This document shows, in pieces, positions 21,801-33,339 of a DNA stretch of 64,000 nt; the stretch's first letter is position 1; each line of letters begins with the position of its first letter. The position numbers and the translations under genes were made by a program. The stretch lies in assembly GCA_947683625.1 (NCBI GenBank), contig CANTUR010000069.1:3534001-3598000 (forward strand). Reading direction: 5' to 3'. Below the pieces are notes generated by a model, which had not been told where the DNA came from, did not search any database, and was given only the letters and a program-made list of their open reading frames with translations. The stretch is from Mallotus nudiflorus (Eukaryota; Streptophyta; Magnoliopsida; Malpighiales; Euphorbiaceae).

Positions 21801-24800
21801 TATTTTTTCTGATTCAATTTCATTAAAAAAAAAAAGGCAAGATAGAACTTTTCATCTTTTATTAAAAAAATAACATAAAAGAAGAATGAATAGTATCTTG
21901 AGTGATTACTTTAATAGAGATTTTTTAAATATGCATATATTTTCTGATTTAATTTCACTAAAAAAAAAGGCAAAATAGAACTTTTCATCTTCTATTTAAA
22001 AAATAACATAAAAGAATAATGAATAGTATCTAAATTGATTACTTTAATAGCGATTTTTTAAATATGCATATCTTTTCTAATTCAATTTCATTAAAAAAAA
22101 AGGACAAGATAGAACTTTTCATCTTTTATTTCAAAAATAACATAAAAGAAGAATGAACAATGTCTAGACTGATTACTTTAATAGAGATTTTTTAAATATA
22201 TATATCTTTCTGATTCAATTTCATTAAAAAAAAGAATGCAAGATAGAACTTTTATCTTTTTTTTTTTTAAATAACATGAAAGAATAATAAATAGTGTCTA
22301 GATTGATTACTTTAAGAGAGATTTTTTAAATATACATATATTTTCTTATTCAATTTCTTTATTAAAAAAAACAAAATAGAACTTTTCATCTTTTATTTTA
22401 AAAATAACATAAAAGAAGAATGAATAGTGTCTAGATTGATTACTTTAATAGAGATTTTTTTGTTTTGTTTTAACAAGTAGTTTAAGTAATAAAAAATATA
22501 AATATTATGTTGAATTATTTAAGAGATGTTTCTGCATTTTAAATTGTTTGTATTAAAAAAAATGGATAAGTTAAAGGTAAAAAAAAAGACATATTTACTC
22601 TCAATATTTAATTAAAATTATAGTGTTATATCATATGTAAACTCTTCTTTTTTTTTTTTCTCTTTAAATAGTGATCAATAAAAAAAAATAATGAATCAAC
22701 TATTAGAATTTTAATCAGACTTTAAAGTGTATAAGTGCTTGTGTTTCATTTTTATTTTATGAATATTTGTGTTTTAATTTTAATTAAATTAAAGTTAATT
22801 TTGTAAATTGTAAAAACATTTTTGAATTTTTTATATTTATTAGCTTTTTAACCTTTGACTAAAAATATATTTTAAAAAAAATGTAAATTTTCTGTCGGAA
22901 TGGAAAATTAGTAAACTGTTATTTCATAACATATAAATACATGAAAAATTATTAGGTGTAGAACAATTTTTACATTTACTTTGTGGATAATATATATATA
23001 TAAAACAAGGAAAATATGTTCATACACAATTTAAAATATTATGTAAAAAATGATTGCAAAGAGTATTTTAAAATTTAGTCTATATAAAATAATTTCTAAA
23101 CTTAATTTTCATTTAAAGATAAATATTATTATTATTATTAATTTGTTGAGCTAAAAAAAATAAGAAAAGAAAATATTTTTAGTGAAAACTTTAAGGAGTA
23201 GAGAAATTATTTTGCAAATCAACCTTGAAAATTTAACCTATTTAACTATGAATTATTAATAAGATGAAGTAATAATATAAGGGAAAAAATGTTAAAAGAT
23301 AAATAATGGATTTTTTAAAAGTGAATTAGGCCAAACCTTATTGTTGGCCACAATGATTGCTAAAATTAACAATTGAAGTTGTATACAACTTTTCGTCATG
23401 ATGATGATGGAGTACACTATTTATTCACATGACTTACGCCCACATAAACTTAAAAACAAAAAAGTAAAAAAGATTCATCAAGAATGTGATAATGAACTAA
23501 TAAGGGCAATTTTGTTGTATGTGTTGACAGCAAATGAAATATGCGACAAATTTGCAGCCACGGGATTCCAGGCCAACATGATTACATATTTGACACAGCA
23601 GCTGAACTTGCCACTAGTTAAGGCCTCTAATACCCTCACCAATTTCGGTGGAACAGCCAGCTTCACACCGCTCATCGGTGCTTTCGTCGCAGATTCTTTC
23701 GCTGGCCGCTTTTGGACCATCATCATTGGTTCTATTATCTATGAACTGGTCTCTCTATATTCACATGTTTTTTTTTAATTATGTTTATCTCACATTTTCA
23801 TTAAAACTGGATTAATGCTTGCCACAAGTTATCTAAGCTTCTACAACATGTTAAACTTCATCTAATACAAATAAAATTTTGAAAAAGCAACAGTTAATCC
23901 AAGAGGGCTCGAATGACTTTTGGTAAAAAAAATTTTCAGCTTAATTAGAGATTTTACATTCAAACTTTAAGTATGTAGATACTTTAAAACTTTTAAGGTA
24001 GACTTTTACCGTCTTTCGGAACTCGTCCTGAATCGAACGGTAATTAGTCTGCATGTGATATAGACTTAAAGGTGTCTCTCACAGATGGAATCCTCTAAAA
24101 TTATCTCGTACTTAGATAAAAAAAAAAAATTTAATGTGTTGAAAGATCAAACTAATAAAAATTTAATATTTAGATATTATTGATTTAGTCTTCCAAATCA
24201 TCAAATGTAAAAATAATTATAAAATTTTTCCATTTATATTTATATCAATCCAAATGCGATTAATTTGGGTGCTTAAAATTTCCTGTTTTAGAAAGATAGA
24301 AAATGCCATTAGCATAGCTTTCTCTCATGTCATACCATTACCTTTTTCTTCTTATAACTGAATGAATTTATAGTAATTTTTCATTTCTTGTTAAATATTA
24401 TTTTGTAAACTATGTTTTTGTTGTAAAAATAATCCCATATAACAATTCATGACTTGACATCATTTTTTGTTTGTCTCAAACCAATAATTGCCCATTCCAT
24501 GATGGAAATTTTAAAAAATAACAATAAAATTTTTTAGGTAGAATTATCTGATACATTCCTCATCCGAGCATATATAATATTCCTGGTTATTGTCATAAAT
24601 ATATATATAGATAGACAGATAGAAAAAGAATAGGGTTTTTTTAATGACTATAAAGTTACTGAAATCAAGATAATATTTTATTATTAGAGGTAGAATGGAG
24701 GGAGTAACATATATATAAACATGTTACTCCTATTTTATTAATAGGCATATTTTTTTTTAGTGTTTCACTTAAATTATAAAAGCATTTAATAGACTTAATT

Positions 24801-24808
24801 ATATATAT

Positions 24809-24839
<31 letters not shown>

Positions 24840-27117
24840 AAAGTTGAATTGCACTAAATTATCCTTCTCTAAATATTGGAAAGATTTATAGAATTTTACA
24901 AAACTAATTAATATAGATAATGTTAATATAAAGATAAAATAGGAAAGAAAAAATTAATGTTGCATTGGATATATGACAGTGATAAATAATTGGAATTTTT
25001 TTATTTGAAAAAGTGACAATTAGTTTGGAATGGAGGGAGTATATATTTTCTAAAAAAAAAAACATGTTATATATATATATATATATATATTTTGTTAATG
25101 TTTTTATTGAAATTTTGGGTATGTTACAAAATATTAACATGACTTCCTGACTTGGAATGATTATTAATTACAATTAGGAGCAAATTTCACTGGACCTGTA
25201 ACTCTTGTGACAGGGAATGATCAGCGTCATCATATCAGCAGTGCTGCCATCACTCCGTCCTCCACCATGTCCAACCCAACAGAATTGTCAGGAAGCTTCA
25301 ACTCTGCAATTATGGGTCCTTTATATATCTCTTCTGCTCACTTCTCTGGGCACAGGTGGCATTCGGCCTTGCGTAGTTACCTTTGCAGCCGACCAAATTG
25401 ACATGACCAAAACAAGTGTTGCTTCTCGCGGTTGGAATTTTTTCAATTGGTACTATTTTTGTATGGGAATGGCAACCTTAGCTGCGTTGACGGTGGTCGT
25501 TTATGTACAAGACAATGTAGGTTGGGGCTGGGGCCTTGGTATCCCAACTATAGCCATGGCTTTATCCATCGTGGCTTTTGTATTTGGCTCTCCACTTTAT
25601 AGGAAATTGAAACCAGGGGGAAGCCCTTTTGTCAGATTGGCTCAAGTAATTGTTGCTGCTGTCAAGAAAAGAAAACTAAAGGTGCCAGATGATCGGCGGC
25701 TTTTGTATCAGAACAAGGAGCTTGATGCTGATATTTCTGTCAATGGAAGGCTTCTGCACACCAATCAATTCAAGTATGCCATGTTACAAATTCTGCCAAA
25801 ATTGATGCAATTCTGTGCACAAACAACAAGACACAAATATTCAGGTTCAAGTGCAAGCTATAATAACTTAGCTTACTCTTAATCTGGGGTTTAGTGTCTT
25901 GGGGTTTTGTAAATGGAGAATTCAAATTAATCAGTTGCTTTGGGAGCATGATTGCCTTAGGATATCTACCATCCAATGGAGTGTTCACTTGGTGGACAAT
26001 CTTCTTGTGCACTGAATCTTTGATCCCTTTTAAAGTGCAATCTTAGCCATTGAATATGTTACACAATACGTGCAGCCCAGTTACGATATCGGCAAAATTG
26101 ATACTTCGTTAGCGAACTACAGAAGTGTCGAATGCTTTTAATATAGTCCTTAATTAATTACTGCATTAATTTTATATCTGCAGGTGGCTTGATAAAGCCG
26201 CAGTCATAGGAGAAGGTGAGCAAACTCATGCGAAGACAGCAAATCTTTGGAGGCTAGCTACAGTCCATAGAGTGGAAGAGCTGAAATCCATAATCAGAAT
26301 GCTACCTATATGGGCAGCTGGAATCCTACATGTAACATCTTCTTCACATCTACACAGCTTTGTTGTCCAACAAGCTCGCTCCATGGATCGACACTTATCG
26401 CATTCCTTTGAAATCCCACCAGCTAGCTTATCCGTATTTAGTATTCTGACCGTGCTTACCGGGCTCATTATATACGAACGCCTCTTCGTCCCCGTTGCCC
26501 GTCGTTTCACTGGAAACCCATCAGGAATCAGTTGCCTGCAGAGAATGGGCATAGGTTTCTTTATCAACATAATTGCAACTATTGTTGCAGCATTAGTTGA
26601 GAGCAAAAGAAAAGCAGCTGCTGCCCATCACAACTTACTGGATGATCCTAAAGCCATTATTCCGATAAGTGTGTTTTGGTTAGTTCCTCAGTTTTGTATC
26701 CATGGAGTAGCAGAAGTTTTCATGTCTGTTGGGCACCTGGAATTTCTTTATGATCAATCGCCTGAAAGCATGAGAAGCTCCGCTGCAGCACTCTATTGGA
26801 TAGCAATTTCTGTTGGAAATTATATAGGTACAGCTTTAGTGACACTGGTTCACGACAACACTGGCAAGAAAAATAATTGGTTGCCTGATAGGAACCTTAA
26901 CAGGGGAAGATTGGACTGCTATTATTGGCTAGTAACAGGTATTCAAGCTATAAATCTTCTTTATTATGTTGTTTGTGCTTGGCTTTATACTTATAAACCC
27001 TTAGAAGAGGCCAAAGACGAGGAAGATGCAGAAATTGCCAGTGTTCAAATTCCGTATGCATATGGGGATAAAGAGGTGGAGCTTGCAGCTAGCAATGAGC
27101 CAGTTAGGATAGTTTAA
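18627..27117 (+). CDS. NRT1/PTR (NPF) family proton-coupled transporter, NPF3-like; join(18627..18747,23531..23748,25214..25773,26184..27117)
   Basis: Four exons join in phase into 610 codons, the usual NPF length. Introns are GT-AG: donor GTGAGT at 18748 and acceptor GACAG at 23530; donor at 23749, acceptor 25213; donor GTATGCC at 25774, acceptor CTGCAG at 26183. Exon 1 gives a hydrophilic N-terminus (residues 1-40). Exon 2 holds TM1 with N-E-I-C-D-K (42-47), the proton-coupling ExxE[K/R] site with D replacing the second E, then ITYLTQQLNLPLVKASNTL. Exon 3 (114-299) has LRPPPC, TSLGTGGIRPCVVTFAADQ and NFFNWYYFCMGM. Exon 4 (300-610) has HRVEELKSIIRMLPIWAAGI, the PTR signature FLYDQSPESMR (487-497) and the NWLPDRNLNRGRLD segment. 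About 12 plasma- or endomembrane TM helices are expected. Motifs resemble NPF3.1 (nitrite, nitrate and gibberellin transport reported); the substrate here is not determinable. No stop or frameshift disrupts it. Confidence 0.95.
18785..18823. repeat. (TA)n microsatellite in intron 1
   Basis: About 39 bp of alternating TA, 37 bp downstream of the exon 1 donor. Confidence 0.9.
19545..22465 (+). repeat. Intron 1 minisatellite: about 22 tandem copies of a ~133-bp AT-rich unit
   Basis: The block TTGATTACTTTAATAGAGAT recurs about 22 times between 19643 and 22436, every 130-138 bp. Each unit also has a GATAGAACTTTTCATCTTTT block, TTTAAAAAATAACATAAAAG, TTTTTTAAATATGCATAT and TTCAATTTCATTAAAAAA ending in a variable A-run. 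Units differ by point changes and A-run length. Two adjacent dimers (about 21121-21388 and 21389-21656) are nearly identical at 268-bp spacing. The array fills 61% of intron 1. No coding potential. Confidence 0.95.
22466..23530. other. Rest of intron 1, AT-rich
   Basis: No feature beyond short A/T runs and an (ATT)n-like tract near 23127. The open frame starting at 23398 upstream of exon 2 is intronic; GACAG at 23526-23530 is the acceptor. Confidence 0.6.
23749..25213. other. Intron 2 of the NPF gene
   Basis: It contains a higher-complexity island at 23900-24120 (including CCGTCTTTCGGAACTCGTCC and ATCGAACGGTAATTAGTCTG) that looks like a repeat remnant of unknown family. TA microsatellites are at 24803-24838 and 25066-25090, and MITE ends are at 24690-25041. 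Confidence 0.6.
24723..25041. mobile_element. Stowaway-like MITE in intron 2
   Basis: The right end reads GGAATGGAGGGAGTA (25028-25042), the reverse complement of the Stowaway-type terminus TACTCCCTCCATTCC. The left end near 24724 reads TACTCCTATTTTATTAATAG, a decayed version. The length is about 320 bp, flanked by TA, with an AT-rich interior that includes two TA runs. Another terminus of the same type, GAATGGAGGGAGTA, ends at about 24705. It forms a short palindrome (GGAGTAAC ... GTTACTCC) with the left end, implying adjacent or nested MITEs. Confidence 0.6.
25774..26183. other. Intron 3 of the NPF gene
   Basis: 410 bp. No separate feature. The apparent open frame continuing from exon 3 to 25882 is read-through into the intron. 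Confidence 0.7.
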
Positions 27118-27167
27118 GATATTAGGGTTAATTGCTTTCAATGACTTTAATTTGTACTGTTACAAAA

Positions 27168-27170
<3 letters not shown>

Positions 27171-27238
<68 letters not shown>
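27171..27238. repeat. Compound (CT)n(TA)n microsatellite just after the NPF stop codon
   Basis: About 46 bp of CT repeats followed by about 22 bp of alternating AT, starting 54 bp after the stop codon. It probably lies in or near the 3' UTR. Confidence 0.95.
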
Positions 27239-29163
27239 TAAATCTTAAGAGTTAAACTTATTAAACAAAAAATATCTTTTTTTTTTATATTTGAGTATTC
27301 ACTCTGAAAGTTAATGTGTCAAAATTTTAATTTTTTTATTAAAAATAAAATATTTACTATATTTATTTAGTACTATTTTGTAATTAAAATACTATTATAC
27401 ATATCTCCATACTAGTAAAATTCTAAAGATATTTATATACTACATATTTTTCTACTTTAAATCACTAAAATATTTTTTTTAAACCATTACAATTTTTTTA
27501 AAGAAAAATTTTAAAGTCTAATAATATAATAATTATTCAGTATTATTTTTCAATAAAAACACTATTATATATATGTGTACACTCTAATACTAATATAATA
27601 ATTTTAAAAATTAATTTTATTATAATTAAAAAATTATGATAATAAATATCAAATTTATAACTTTGGTAGTCACTTCTAAAATTTTAAATGTAACATCATT
27701 AAACTTCATAGTAAATCTTTACATTATTTATTATACTATTAATGGAAATTTATTATACTAAAATTTTTTATTATATTATTTTTCAATCTATATAAACCCT
27801 CTATATAACTTTTATTATTTATATATATACTATAATTTAAATTTTTCACTAATAAAATATATTAAAATATAAATAAATAATTTATTAATAAGTAGTTCAT
27901 GTAACGCACAAATATAAGATTAGTTAATTTTAAATATAAACTGTCTAAAATAATTCTGGCTAATTTAAATGAACTGGGATGTCAAAATTATTGCATCACA
28001 ATCCAATTTAATAAAAATTATCATATTATACTATCACACCAACTTTTTCATATATGATTATTAATCATAATTTTACTTTACTTTTTTTTTTCTTTTTTAC
28101 ATCCAATCTTACAAAAAAAATTATGGTAATTAGTCCCATGAAAAAGGTAATATGATAGTTTAATATGATAATTTTTTCTGAGTTGAAAAATAATGTGGTA
28201 ATTTCAATGTATCGCCTCATTTAAATTAACGAAATTATTTTAGATGATTTTTTTTTTAATTAAAATAAAAATTTTGTAAAAAAAATATAAATTGAAATTA
28301 TGAATCAAAATAATATATAATATAAAATTTGGTAACCACTTCTATTATTTATATTGTTTGCTATTATTATCATGGGCACTTTTTGGTGTGAATTCAACTT
28401 GCTAGGTCGTCAATAAGAGCGCAGGAATTTGATTAATTGTTACATAAAAAACAGGACTAGTTAAAAAAAAAAAAGCTTTTGAGTTATTCATTTTTTGAAA
28501 GAATTTGTTAAATTTTAATGGATGCTAAGAATAAAAATAACATTAAATAATTTTATTATTAAAGAATATTTTAAAAAGATATAATGTTCATTGAATTGGA
28601 CAATTTATCACATTTTTTTTTATTTTGAAAAAAAATACATCAACAATATTAAAAAAAACTTGCAAAATTGTTGAATGAATGAGTTGGTGATGTTGATTGT
28701 GCTCATGACATTGATAGTTGATGTTGGTTGTATTTGGAATTTTAGAGTTGGTGCAATGGAACATCTTCAGGCACAAACAAATAAAATACTATACAAATAA
28801 TCAAATAAACATGACAATGGTTAGCTCTTAATATTGGGTTATGTTAACTGGATAAATTCAAATTTTTTTTATACTAATGAAATAACTCATATAAAGAGGG
28901 TTGCCTCTAAATTATTACTAAATAAATATAATAATATATATCTCCTTCGAACAATGGTACTAAAGTGTTTTTCAAGTTTTAAAATTATTTTCTTACAATT
29001 TTATCACTCATTCTTAAAAAAAAAATAAAAATCATAAGCACATGTACTAAAAACTCTCTTCCTAATCAAAGATGGCGTCCCCCAGCACAAGATTTTTATA
29101 AAATTTGCATAAGCCTTTACTTGCAAAATGTGAGTTCATTTAGCTTCTTCAAACCACCAACAG
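27239..29163. other. AT-rich intergenic stretch
   Basis: No gene supported. Long runs of A/T words dominate; near 28680-28740 there is a GATGTTGATTG-like quasi-repeat. Open stretches at 28588-28776 and 28834-29028 are low-complexity. Confidence 0.6.
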
Positions 29164-29477
29164 AAAGTTTTGGTTGAATCTTATTGTTTAGCATTGATTC
29201 AACAACTTAATTCTCCCACACATGATTTATCAAAGTTGGGTTTAATGGTAGTAGATATTCAAGATCTTTGTTCATCTTTTGAATTTGTTCGTTTTCTTGA
29301 TGCTCCCAGAAATTGTAATACATTTGCTCATAATTTGATTTCTTTTGCTTTTAGTTTAGAAGGCTCTGAAGAAGTGTGGACAAACTCTTTACCTGTAGCC
29401 TTCCATCTTTTTGATGTAATTCCTTTTTAGTTTCTTGAATGAAGTTTCTATTTCCTAAAAAACAACAACAAAAAACA
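29164..29477 (+). pseudogene. LINE 3' end: RNase H-like (RVT_3) domain remnant with A-rich tail
   Basis: The frame from 29167 reads VLVESYCLALIQQLNS, LSKLGLMVVDIQDLCSSFEF and RFLDAPRNCNTFAHNLISFA, then SEEVWTNSLP, stop at 29428. This is the C-terminal RNase H-like domain of plant LINE ORF2 (VESD.L.V...N, SS..F.FV.R..N..AH.LA). The catalytic D of the usual ESD motif is Y here. An A-rich tail (29455-29477) follows 25 bp after the stop, as expected for a LINE 3' terminus. The 5' part is missing, the usual LINE truncation. Confidence 0.85.
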
Positions 29478-29708
29478 TGATTCATAGGCAAGCATGATTC
29501 TAGCTTGGAAGTCAATTTATATAGCCACCAAGCAAATTGATCGGCAACTACTTCACTTGGCCACCATGTTTTTAGCCTCCAAGTTGTTTACTATATTTTT
29601 AAAATGATTCATATGTGGCTTCTTGTGTTTGAGAGACCCATAACAATTCTTCCCCTTTCGATTAAGGCTTCACTAAGTGGTTAATCAACGTAACTCAAAC
29701 TTGTCACA
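29478..29708. other. Short interval before the gypsy 5' LTR
   Basis: No gene. The CAAGCAAATTGATCGG / AACTACTTCACTTGGCCACC text is not repeated elsewhere in the window. Confidence 0.4.
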
Positions 29709-30704
29709 TGTGTGAATTCAAGCCTTAAGCTCAATGAGGAAAAAGGAAGTATAAAAGACCAATATGAACCCATGATAAAGTCCAAGACCAAGTAACTTTA
29801 AGAGGTCTTAAATGAGATGAATCAAGACATTTGGAAGACCTAAGAATACCAAAATTCAATTCAAATGCTTAAAAGAAAAGAGGAGGCTTAAATAACCATG
29901 TTTACATCATCAAAATAAGGTGAAAATGGTCAAGGACTTGCTTGAATGATCGTAGCCTCAAAAGATGAAACCCAACTTGAAACAAAGTAGCTAAACCTTT
30001 TGTGATGATTGTCAAACTTGTGAATTATCACAGATCCTATGATAACATAAAAGGCCTTCATTAAATACCTAGAATAGTTGCAAACAAGGTTAGTGTAGGG
30101 GATTATGTATTGACACCACATGGAACGTGTTTTTGACCCTATTAACAGCCTAGAAATATAGTTTTAAGCATCATTTAGTGCAATAAGTATTTACAATTAC
30201 ACTTTTACTCCATATAATGATGGTGTGTTAATTATTACATTTAGTATGGTTATTTTAGGTTAATGCTTGTGACTATAAGTTTTAATCATATATTAGTGAG
30301 TCTAAATTAGCAGAGAGTGCTTGATCTTGATTACTATATAAATAAGACCTTCATTATAAGCACATTGAGTTTTAAGAATGAAAATTTAAGTGTTTTTAGA
30401 ATTATTTTGTGTGAGTAATTGGTTTTTGATATATTGCATAAACTTTGAGACTTATTAAGCTTAGTTCAAGCTTATGGCATCAAAAATCAAATTTTTTTTT
30501 CCTTCTTGCTTATTAAATTTCTCTGTTTCGGGTCTTAGTTTCTTTATCCTTGTTGGTAAAAGGGTTAAGTAGTTATCTTCTTATCTTAATTCTTCAAATG
30601 ATCTAAATTTGCAGTAAAGTATGGAATTCCAAGTTTTCTTGAAATCAAACTAATCATGGCATTCTTGCTATTGAGGATTTTATTTTTAAAACCTTCAATT
30701 TTCA
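29709..30704 (+). repeat. 5' LTR of the 29.7-35.0 kb gypsy element
   Basis: It starts TGTGTGAATTCAAGCCTTAA and matches 33987-34980 nearly throughout (shared blocks AGGAGGCTTAAATAACCATG-like, CATGTTTACATCATCAAAA, TTTATCCTTGTTGGTAAAAG). CTATATAAATAAGA near 30333 is a likely TATA box. Confidence 0.8.
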
Positions 30705-30711
30705 TTATTTG

Positions 30712-30723
30712 TGGTATTATAGC
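30712..30723 (+). promoter_or_regulatory. Primer-binding site (initiator Met tRNA type)
   Basis: TGGTATTATAGC lies just after the 5' LTR, two changes from the canonical TGGTATCAGAGC. Confidence 0.7.
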
Positions 30724-31639
30724 TTTGGCTTGTGTGTCCATTTTGTTTTCAATTCTTGTAATTTTATGTTTTCTCTTCATCTTAAAATATTTATCCATGT
30801 TGTTCTTATTTTTTTTATCTTCTTATATTCCTATTCAAGTGTTCTTTCTTCATCCCTATAAAGTTCTTAGTTTGAGTTGATTGTTATCATTGTAAAAAAA
30901 ATTTCTTGCATATAGAAAACAAAAAATGGATATTTGTAATCTTTATATTGTGTTTTTATGTTATCATTCTAATTTGTTATCATGTGTTTTTTTTAAAAAA
31001 AAAAAACTCAATTCAAAAAGTCAAATTGAGTTTTTTGCATTTTTCATTTGAACTTTACTCTATTTTTAATTGTTTTCTTATTAGCGTACCTTTTAATTTT
31101 CTTGTTAGCCTACCTAAATTTCACTCCATTGATTGTTGCATTCTTAAAATTTATGATTAAGAATCTTACTTCATCTAAGAAATCAAAAAGGCAAAATGAG
31201 AGGTAAAAAGGCAAAAGGGCGAGGACATTAGAGAGAAAAGCCAAAATTGAGCGCAAACACGAGAGTACCTCAAATTTTAATTGAAACACATAATAGAGTG
31301 TTATGAGAATTTTTTTTTGCTATTTTCTTTTTAAATATTTCAAGTTTTCAATTGTCCAGCAAAGAGACAAGTTAATCATGTACAAATGATCAAGTGATCC
31401 AATATATATAATAATGATTTAAGAGAATGTTTAAGATGATGAAGGGAGTCAATGAAAGATTAAAGATACATAATGACCTCTTTAATTAAATACAAAGAGC
31501 ACCTAGATATAGAAGACAACCACCAATTGTTCAAGATGACTATGATAAAGAGGATGATTTAGACGATGATCAAATAAAATATTGGTAGGATATCATAAAA
31601 GGAAAAATGTAGATCACACTCTTAAAAGCATCAAAATGA
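30724..31639 (+). other. Leader region of the gypsy element
   Basis: AT-rich, with no intact frame; a purine-rich block (AAAAGGCAAAAGGGCGAGG) near 31208 precedes gag. Confidence 0.4.
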
Positions 31640-32450
31640 ACATTCCTTCATTTTAAGGGAGAAATGACCCGGATGTGTACCTAAAGTGGGAGCAAAAAGT
31701 AGACCTTAACTTCGAATATCATAACTATTCAGAGGATCAAAAGGTAAAACTTATTGTTATTAAAGTTTTATGATTATGCAATTGTTTGGTGGGATCAATT
31801 TTGTAAGGAAAGGCATAGATATATAGATAGATTCATGGATACTTAGAGAAAAATGAAGTAAATCATGAGAAAGAGTTTTGCGTTAAGTTATTACTATTGA
31901 GAGCTTCATGAAAGGCTTCAAACATTAAAGGAGTACCATAAAGTAATGGAGATAACCATGATTAGAATAAATGTAAAGTAGGATCATGAGGCTACCATGG
32001 CATGATTTTGAGAGGTATGAATAAAATATCACTAATGTTGTAAAGTTATAATATTATGTAAAGATTAAAGATATGTGAACATAGCCATAAAGGTATAAAA
32101 GCATCTTAAAGAAAATAGGTATGATTCCAAACCAAGTTCTTATTAGAAATATTATTATGGGAAAGGATGATGAATTTACCATTAAGTCTAAAAGGGAAGA
32201 AAATAAAAATAAGAATGACTTGGATAATAAGGGAAAAGGTGAGAATCAACAAACCCAAACTAAGGAAATTAATTGCTTTAAATTCTTTGGGAATGTTTAT
32301 ATTGCTAAAGAATGTTTAAATGAAAAAACTATGATCATAAAGGATGGTAATGTTAAATCAGAAAGTGAGAGGAAGAGTGATGATGAAATGTCACCTTTAA
32401 AAGATTTTAGTGTCATAAAATGTGTAAAGGGTGAAAATCTTATTGTTTAA
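31640..32450 (+). pseudogene. Gag remnant with decayed zinc knuckle
   Basis: Near 31665 the frame reads NDPDVYLKWEQKVDLNFEYH then NYSEDQKVKL, the retrotransposon gag fold (F.G..DP..YL.WE.KV), followed by stops in the region matching WW.....R. The 109-codon frame at 32121-32450 contains INCFKFFGNVYIAKECLNEK, a knuckle in which the second C and the H of CX2CX4HX4C are replaced (by F and Y). Mostly disabled by stops. Confidence 0.75.
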
Positions 32451-32519
32451 AGAACATTAAATTTGCAAATAAATATGATGACCATGGAAAGTAAAGGAAA
32501 ACTTTATTTCATACTTGTT

Positions 32520-32900
32520 TTTTGATTTCTAATAAATTATGCAATATGATTATGGATAGTGGTAGTTATAATAATGTAGCAAGCACATTACTATTGGTAA
32601 AATTGAAGTTCCTAACCATTAAGCATCCAAAACCACACAAGCTTCAATGATTGAATGAAAGTAGTAATGTAAAGGTAAACAAGCAAGTTATAGTTTTCTT
32701 TTCAATTAGTAAATATAATAGTGGGGTTTTATGTAACGTGTTACCTATGTTGGCCAAATATATATTATTGGGAAGACTTTGACAATATGATAGAAAAGTG
32801 ACATATGATGGGTTTAAAAATAAATATTCCTTGATAATGGATAAAAAAGGTATAACTTTGGACCATTAACTCCAAAGGAAATTTTTAAAGACTAAATGCG
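32520..32900 (+). pseudogene. Retroviral-type aspartic protease remnant
   Basis: The frame at 32535 reads CNMIMDSGSYNNVASTLLLV, retaining the catalytic DSG, followed by HPKPHKLQWLNESSNVKV and SISKYNSGVLCNVLPM, then LLGRL near 32770. Stops interrupt the later part, and the sequence after 32900 no longer resembles pol. Confidence 0.75.
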
Positions 32901-33339
32901 CATTAAATAGTAATATAAAGAATTAAAATCTTCATTTGGGAAATCTTTAGGGAGGGAAGTCCAAGAGAGAAAATAAAAGGTTAGTTAAGTGTTAAAAGTG
33001 AGATAAGTGAGCCTAAAATGCTTTTCAACTTAGCCAAAATGGGCAACCCAAGGGGAGAGAAACATGGAAGGGAAAACAATGAGTGCTTTTACAACCATGA
33101 GTGATATGAGGGAAACCTTGAATTTGAAACAACCAATGCATGCACATATAAACAAGGAAGTTTTGATTATTTTTAATGGAATAACCCAAAATTTACTTAA
33201 TATTGTTATTATTAACAACTAGTGAAATGATTTATTTCAAAATGGATGATGCAACCATATTACCAATCTATTCTTTAAGAAAATCATAAGGCTTCATGCA
33301 ATGCCAAAGACAATTATAAGTCATAAGGATAGATAAATG

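Noticed and set aside
23398..23778. Standalone 126-codon gene
   Set aside because: It is NPF exon 2 extended into the flanking introns. The splice sites at 23530/23531 and 23748/23749 restore the NPF frame.
25770..26012. - strand 80-codon frame, and 26226-26606 - strand 126-codon frame
   Set aside because: These are antisense shadows of NPF intron 3 and exon 4, with no family resemblance.
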